From Larus michahellis (Eukaryota > Chordata > Aves > Charadriiformes > Laridae): 64,000 bases of DNA. Below are positions 62,501 through 64,000 of the stretch, one piece after another. The position numbers and the translations under genes are program-made. The notes beneath the pieces were generated by a model. The model was not told the origin of the DNA. It searched no databases and saw nothing but the letters and a program-made list of their open reading frames with translations. Location: assembly GCF_964199755.1 (NCBI RefSeq), contig NC_133911.1:1639001-1703000 (forward strand). Direction: 5' to 3'. Numbering within the stretch: the stretch's first letter is position 1; every line of letters begins with the position of its first letter.

Positions 62501-63193
62501 AGGGAGAGGCTCTCACTTGGTGCCCTGACGCCGGGGTGATGGGCACGCTCTCCTGAGACCCGCGCCCTCTTGCAGCCCCCTCGAAGACTCAGATGTTTTA
62601 TGGACCCGTTGAGTTTATGGAGGGGCACAGACCGGGTAAGTCACCCCTGGGGGAGTCTGGGGGGGGGTCCACGTACTCCCCCCCCACCACCCGCTGCATG
62701 CCGGGGCTCCACCGCGCACCCCACCACCGTCTGCGCCACACCGCGCCCCCGCTTCCCACCGCCTGGGGCCAGCACCACGGGGGGGGGGGGGGGGGGGGGC
62801 CGGCGAGGCCTGAGCCCCCCCCCTCCCCGGGTGTCACCGCAGCGGGCACCGCCGCCGCCCCCACTGCCGCCGTGGAGCCGGCACAGCTGAGCGTGGCACC
62901 GGGGCAGCCGGCCGAGTTCCGCTGCGTGGTCACCGGCAGCCCCCCGCCCACCCTCGAGTGGCTCGGTAGGTGCCCCCCAAGGATGGAGGGGAAACCGGCA
63001 CCGGGCTTGGGGACGAGGTGACCGGGGGTGACACCGGGCCGTGTCCCCGCAGGTGCGCTGCCGCCGCGGGCGGTGGTCCAGGGCGGGACGTTGCGTTTCG
63101 GCGCTGTCGAGCCCTCCGACGAGGGGCACTACGCCTGTCGGGCACGCAGCAGCGCCGGGCAGCACACGGCGCGGGCCTTCCTCCACGTGCAAG
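26539..63193 (+). CDS. HSPG2: HSPG2 (perlecan), exons 1-47, 3'-partial
   Basis: Forty-seven exons join in one uninterrupted frame (5977 bases, about 1992 residues) with GT/AG borders throughout. Perlecan is a secreted modular basement-membrane heparan-sulfate proteoglycan that binds laminin, nidogen, growth factors and lipoproteins. The order seen is: signal peptide [22 protein letters not shown] attachment sites, SEA module, four LDLa modules, one Ig, then laminin IV and laminin-EGF modules in three rounds, and the first Ig modules of domain IV. It aligns with human perlecan along its length as I remember it. Human is about 4391 residues, so roughly 55 percent lies beyond the right edge. The ATG at 26539 is the only one in frame before a hydrophobic leader. 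Exons are given by domain in the following entries. Thirteen introns between exons 2 and 47 are expanded by satellites. Confidence 0.96.
26599..30690. other. HSPG2: HSPG2 intron 1, left part: G/C-run-rich unique sequence with candidate enhancer sites
   Basis: From 26600 to about 28130 the sequence is short repeated GTTGGGGGCC- and CCCCGGGA-type phrases with long C and G runs. From about 28130 to 30680 it is mostly unique. It contains a MEF2-like CTAAAAATA (28172-28180), a TEAD-like GGAATG beside a GATA-like GATAAG (28979-28993), a SOX-like AACAATA (29912-29918) and an AGG/AGC-rich strip (29339-29390). A perfect 9-bp inverted repeat lies at 30577-30602. No exon is recognised. The enhancer reading is a guess from motifs. 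Confidence 0.35.
30690..31850. repeat. About 41-bp minisatellite in HSPG2 intron 1
   Basis: Units of the type GCAGAGGACCCACACGCTCG plus GTGCATGTGTGGGGAGCGG repeat about every 41 bases through roughly 28 copies. Lack of stops keeps long ORFs open on both strands. Confidence 0.9.
32160..33950. repeat. About 24-bp GTGTGCACACGCGTCCCCGT minisatellite in HSPG2 intron 1
   Basis: Roughly seventy units of about 24 bp (CAGTGTGCACACGCGTCCCC and variants). Larger blocks are also duplicated: about 32810-33120 and 33300-33590 are near copies. A short GT microsatellite (31986-32013) lies to the left. The alternating purine-pyrimidine character is marked. Confidence 0.92.
33950..35670. repeat. About 72-bp related minisatellite in HSPG2 intron 1
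   Basis: Longer units combine the CGCACACGCGTCCCCGTGTC core of the previous array with GGTGCACAGATGTAGTGGTG and CAAATGCGTGTGCAGAGCC; spacing is about 70-75 bp. It appears to be a composite descendant of the same core. The remaining 35670-35963 stretch before exon 2 is unique. Confidence 0.9.
36160..37068. repeat. HSPG2: Tandem pseudo-exon repeat in HSPG2 intron 2
   Basis: Six tandem units, 108-164 bp apart, each contain an intron-like CCACC/GGGTGGGTG stretch ending in TGTCCCCATTGCAG-type acceptor sequence. A short exon-like block and a GTRAGG donor follow. Blocks: 36225-36253, 36389-36417, 36497-36525, 36652-36680, 36790-36808 and 36932-36960 (29 nt each except the fifth, 19 nt). Each block begins like exon 3 (ATGGCA) and ends like exon 2 (CTGGTGGCNTCTGGCG). 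The array looks like repeated tandem duplication of exon-2 end, intron and exon-3 start. One block is 29 nt, so a single inclusion would shift the frame. Confidence 0.85.
37205..37290. repeat. HSPG2: TCC/TCTTCC microsatellite forming the exon-4 pyrimidine tract
   Basis: A (CCT/TCC)n strip of about 80 bases directly precedes the acceptor of exon 4 (GGGCGGGCAG at 37288-37297) in the 145-bp intron 3, and so serves as its upstream pyrimidine-rich region. Confidence 0.8.
37950..38755. repeat. G-rich minisatellite in HSPG2 intron 6
   Basis: Irregular units of GGTGATGGGGAGGTTTGGGG and GGTTTTGGGGTGCAGGGGG at about 40-80 bp spacing fill intron 6 (859 bp). Runs of five to eight G occur every 10-15 bases on the coding strand. 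Confidence 0.88.
39345..39985. repeat. About 40-bp CCCCCATTTCCCCCCATAA minisatellite in HSPG2 intron 8
   Basis: Units containing CACCCCCATTTCCCCCCATA and ACCCCCCCATATCCCCC repeat at about 38-45 bp through most of the 696-bp intron between the first two LDLa exons. Confidence 0.9.
40840..42840. repeat. Two adjacent minisatellites in HSPG2 intron 11
   Basis: From 40840 to about 41930, units of about 40 bp repeat TGCCATGGCACATGTTGGGG and ACACTGCACCCAGGGACC; they include the palindrome TGCCATGGCA. From about 41935 to 42840, a different unit takes over (CTGGTGACCCTGTCCCCAAG with GGTGCCATGCTGGGGTCC). Together they make up the 2163-bp intron. Confidence 0.9.
43075..44045. repeat. GC-box minisatellite and CGGGCTCCGGGTGTCC array in HSPG2 intron 12
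   Basis: At 43075-43680, units alternate GGGTGTGGTC (CACCC-box type) with GGGGCGGGGC (GC-box type) at about 30-40 bp. At 43690-44045 a 15-17 bp unit (CCGGGCTCCGGGTGTCC) follows. The intron splits the codons of the first Ig module. Confidence 0.88.
45040..46495. repeat. GGTGGTGGT-rich trinucleotide/minisatellite array in HSPG2 intron 16
   Basis: About 1.45 kb of GTG/ATG-based repeat, with local units such as GGTGGAAGGGTGATGGTGG (left) and GGGTGATGGTGGTGGGTGG (middle), fills intron 16 (1518 bp) inside the first laminin IV module. The complementary strand is open for long His/Pro/Thr-rich ORFs. Confidence 0.92.
47740..48600. repeat. CACCCAGTCTGACCCCCC minisatellite in HSPG2 intron 22
   Basis: Units of about 25-30 bp (GCACCCAGTCCNATCCC, GGGGTACCCAGTCTGACC, CAGCACCCATTCCAACCC) fill the 956-bp intron between exons 22 and 23. 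Confidence 0.88.
48815..50870. repeat. GTGCCATGCC pentamer-based satellite in HSPG2 intron 23
   Basis: Two kilobases composed almost only of pentamers GTGCC, ATGCC, ATGTT, ATGCT and GTGTT (for example GTGCCATGCCGTGTTGTGCC). A clearer local period of about 50-55 bp appears at 49360-49620. The same words form the 88-bp satellite beyond TRIM62. Confidence 0.92.
50894..52908 (+). other. HSPG2: HSPG2 domain III, second laminin IV / EGF round (exons 24-33)
   Basis: Exons 50894-51070, 51146-51325, 51408-51526, 51606-51717, 51803-51916, 52002-52129, 52216-52302, 52429-52478, 52592-52680 and 52768-52908. Laminin IV module 2 contains [29 protein letters not shown] and [20 protein letters not shown]. 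The EGF modules follow ([71 protein letters not shown]). About residues 971-1369. The final donor of exon 29 is GTAGGT after CA; this is the only phase-consistent choice. All introns in this block are 75-126 bp. Confidence 0.95.
52997..55850 (+). other. HSPG2: HSPG2 domain III, third laminin IV / EGF round (exons 34-40)
   Basis: Exons 52997-53188, 54589-54681, 54768-54848, 54955-55185, 55322-55435, 55544-55671 and 55764-55850. Laminin IV module 3 contains [31 protein letters not shown] and [20 protein letters not shown]. The EGF modules follow ([56 protein letters not shown]). About residues 1370-1678. Exon 37 (231 bases) combines what is split into two exons in round 2. Introns 34 and 40 are satellites. 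Confidence 0.95.
53285..54575. repeat. CCCATCCC-type pyrimidine array in HSPG2 intron 34
   Basis: About 1.3 kb with almost no G on the coding strand, built from CCCATCCC, CCAATCCC and CATCCCCTCC words. Longer blocks are duplicated (around 54170-54260 and 54290-54380). It separates the two halves of laminin IV module 3. Confidence 0.92.
55885..58610. repeat. CCCCGATATACCCA minisatellite in HSPG2 intron 40
   Basis: The longest satellite intron between exons 2 and 47 (2811 bp). The unit is about 14-17 bp (CACCCCGATATACCCA, CACCCCGACGTGCTCA). It grades from CCCCATATACCC forms on the left to very regular CCCCGATATAC forms at 57300-58240 and decays to the right. Confidence 0.93.
59305..60060. repeat. 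GGGACATGCAGGGCA minisatellite in HSPG2 intron 43
   Basis: Units of about 38-40 bp (GGGGACATGCAGGGCACG followed by ACACCCCTGGGTGCCCATG) fill most of the 937-bp intron within the third Ig module. Confidence 0.9.
60440..62560. repeat. About 40-bp minisatellite with longer blocks in HSPG2 intron 44
   Basis: Units such as GGTGATGGGCACACTCGCC and CAGACGCCAGGGCGATGGGC repeat at about 35-45 bp. Longer blocks are duplicated: the surroundings of 60590-60680 and 61510-61600 are near copies. The right end (62090-62540) has GGGAGAGGCTCTCACT units. Confidence 0.9.
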
Positions 63194-63204
63194 GTGAGCA
63201 TCGT

Positions 63205-64000
63205 CCCCATCGTCACCGTTGTCCATCCCCATCATCCCCCTCCCCATTGTCCCACCATTTCCATCATCCGCCATCATCTCGCATCATCCCTGTCACCCCT
63301 GTTGTCCCCATCGTCCCCATCCCCATCGTCCCTATCCCCATCGTCCCATCATCCCTCTCATCCTCATCATCTGAATCATCCATGTCACCCCCATTGTCCC
63401 CACCACCATCATCTGCGTCACCCCCATTGCTCCCATCATCCTTGTTACCCCTGTTGTCCCCATCATCTGCATCATCCCTGTCACCCCCCATCATCCCCAT
63501 CGTCCATCTCCATCATCCCGTTGTCCCCGTCATCCTCATCGTCTGCGTCATCCCTGTCATCCCCATCATCCCTGTCACCATCATCCCTGTCATCTCCCAT
63601 CATCTGTCCCCCTCATCCTCATCATCCCCCATCATCCCTGTCACCCCCACCATTCCCATCAACCCTGTTTTCCTCATTGTCCCCGTCATCCCTGTCACCA
63701 CCATCATCTCTGTCACGCTCCATCGTCCCCATCACCCTCATTGTCACCATCATCCCTGTCCCCCACTGTCTCCATCATCCCCTTCATCCCCCATTGTCCA
63801 TCCCCATTATCCCATTGTCCCCCTCATTCTCATTGTCCCCTTCCTCCCTGTCACCCACTCATTCCCACTGTCCCCATTGTCCCCATCACCCACGTTGTCC
63901 CTGTCATTCCCCATCGTACCCATCATCCCTGTCACCCCCATTGTCTCCATCATCCCCTTCATCTCCCGTCGTCCCTGTCATTGCCATCATCCCTGTCACC
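63205..64000. repeat. CATCATCCCTGTCACCCCC array at the start of HSPG2 intron 47
   Basis: Irregular CATC/CCCATTGTCC units (CCCCATCATCCCTGTCACC) run from just after the exon-47 donor to the window edge, with no further exon before 64000. Confidence 0.9.

Larger units (their letters stand above)
58662..63193 (+). other. HSPG2: HSPG2 domain IV, first Ig modules (exons 41-47)
   Basis: Exons 58662-58888, 58984-59094, 59200-59300, 60238-60418, 62576-62635, 62843-62965 and 63053-63193. Exon 41 completes the last EGF module ([20 protein letters not shown]) and runs straight into Ig module 2 ([30 protein letters not shown]). Exons 43-44 are Ig module 3 ([29 protein letters not shown]). Exon 45 is a 20-residue segment without Ig features. 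Exons 46-47 are Ig module 4 ([36 protein letters not shown]). About residues 1678-1992. The frame is still open at the exon-47 donor (63194), so the gene continues. Confidence 0.93.

Overview
The window reads as a GC-rich, gene-dense piece of a bird (sauropsid) genome, probably a microchromosome. The evidence is compact vertebrate genes with mostly 75-280 bp introns, a 5'-truncated CR1 (chicken repeat 1) LINE with its typical 3' tail, and very many G- or C-rich minisatellites. Species cannot be fixed from the sequence alone.

Five vertebrate genes can be assembled exon by exon with consistent reading phase. (1) TRIM62, + strand, from inside the B-box to the stop (1-3612); its RING end lies off the left edge. 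(2) SVBP, + strand, complete 68-codon CDS (8303-8631), with a satellite-filled intron between a CpG-island promoter and the coding exons. (3) A TMEM269-like gene, - strand (13987 down to 9778), five exons and 279 codons, carrying an intact CDP-alcohol phosphotransferase signature; a CR1 copy makes up almost all of one intron. (4) CELA3B-type pancreatic elastase, - strand (21726 down to 16743), eight exons and 266 codons, with a complete catalytic triad. (5) HSPG2 (perlecan), + strand, from the signal peptide at 26539 through at least 47 exons (5977 coding bases, about 1992 residues) to 63193. It covers the heparan-sulfate/SEA domain, four LDL-receptor A modules, the first Ig module, the whole laminin-like domain III and the first Ig modules of domain IV. 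It continues past the right edge.

CELA3B and HSPG2 are divergent neighbours, and SVBP and TMEM269 are tail to tail, as I recall for human. The human orthologues of the three blocks TRIM62, SVBP/TMEM269 and CELA3B/HSPG2 are, from memory, separate on 1p. The two joins between blocks fall in satellite DNA.

The rest is mainly tandem repeats. Introns are bimodal: in HSPG2 between exons 2 and 47, and in CELA3B, every intron longer than about 690 bp is satellite and every other intron is under about 280 bp. The most unusual case is HSPG2 intron 2. Its repeat unit carries a copy of the end of exon 2 fused to the start of exon 3, giving six tandem 19-29 nt pseudo-exons, each bounded by AG and GTRAGG, beside the exon junction that encodes the heparan-sulfate attachment sites. 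The very long ORFs in the satellites (up to 1230 codons) are repeat translations, not genes. I saw no rRNA, tRNA, CRISPR array or virus-derived element.
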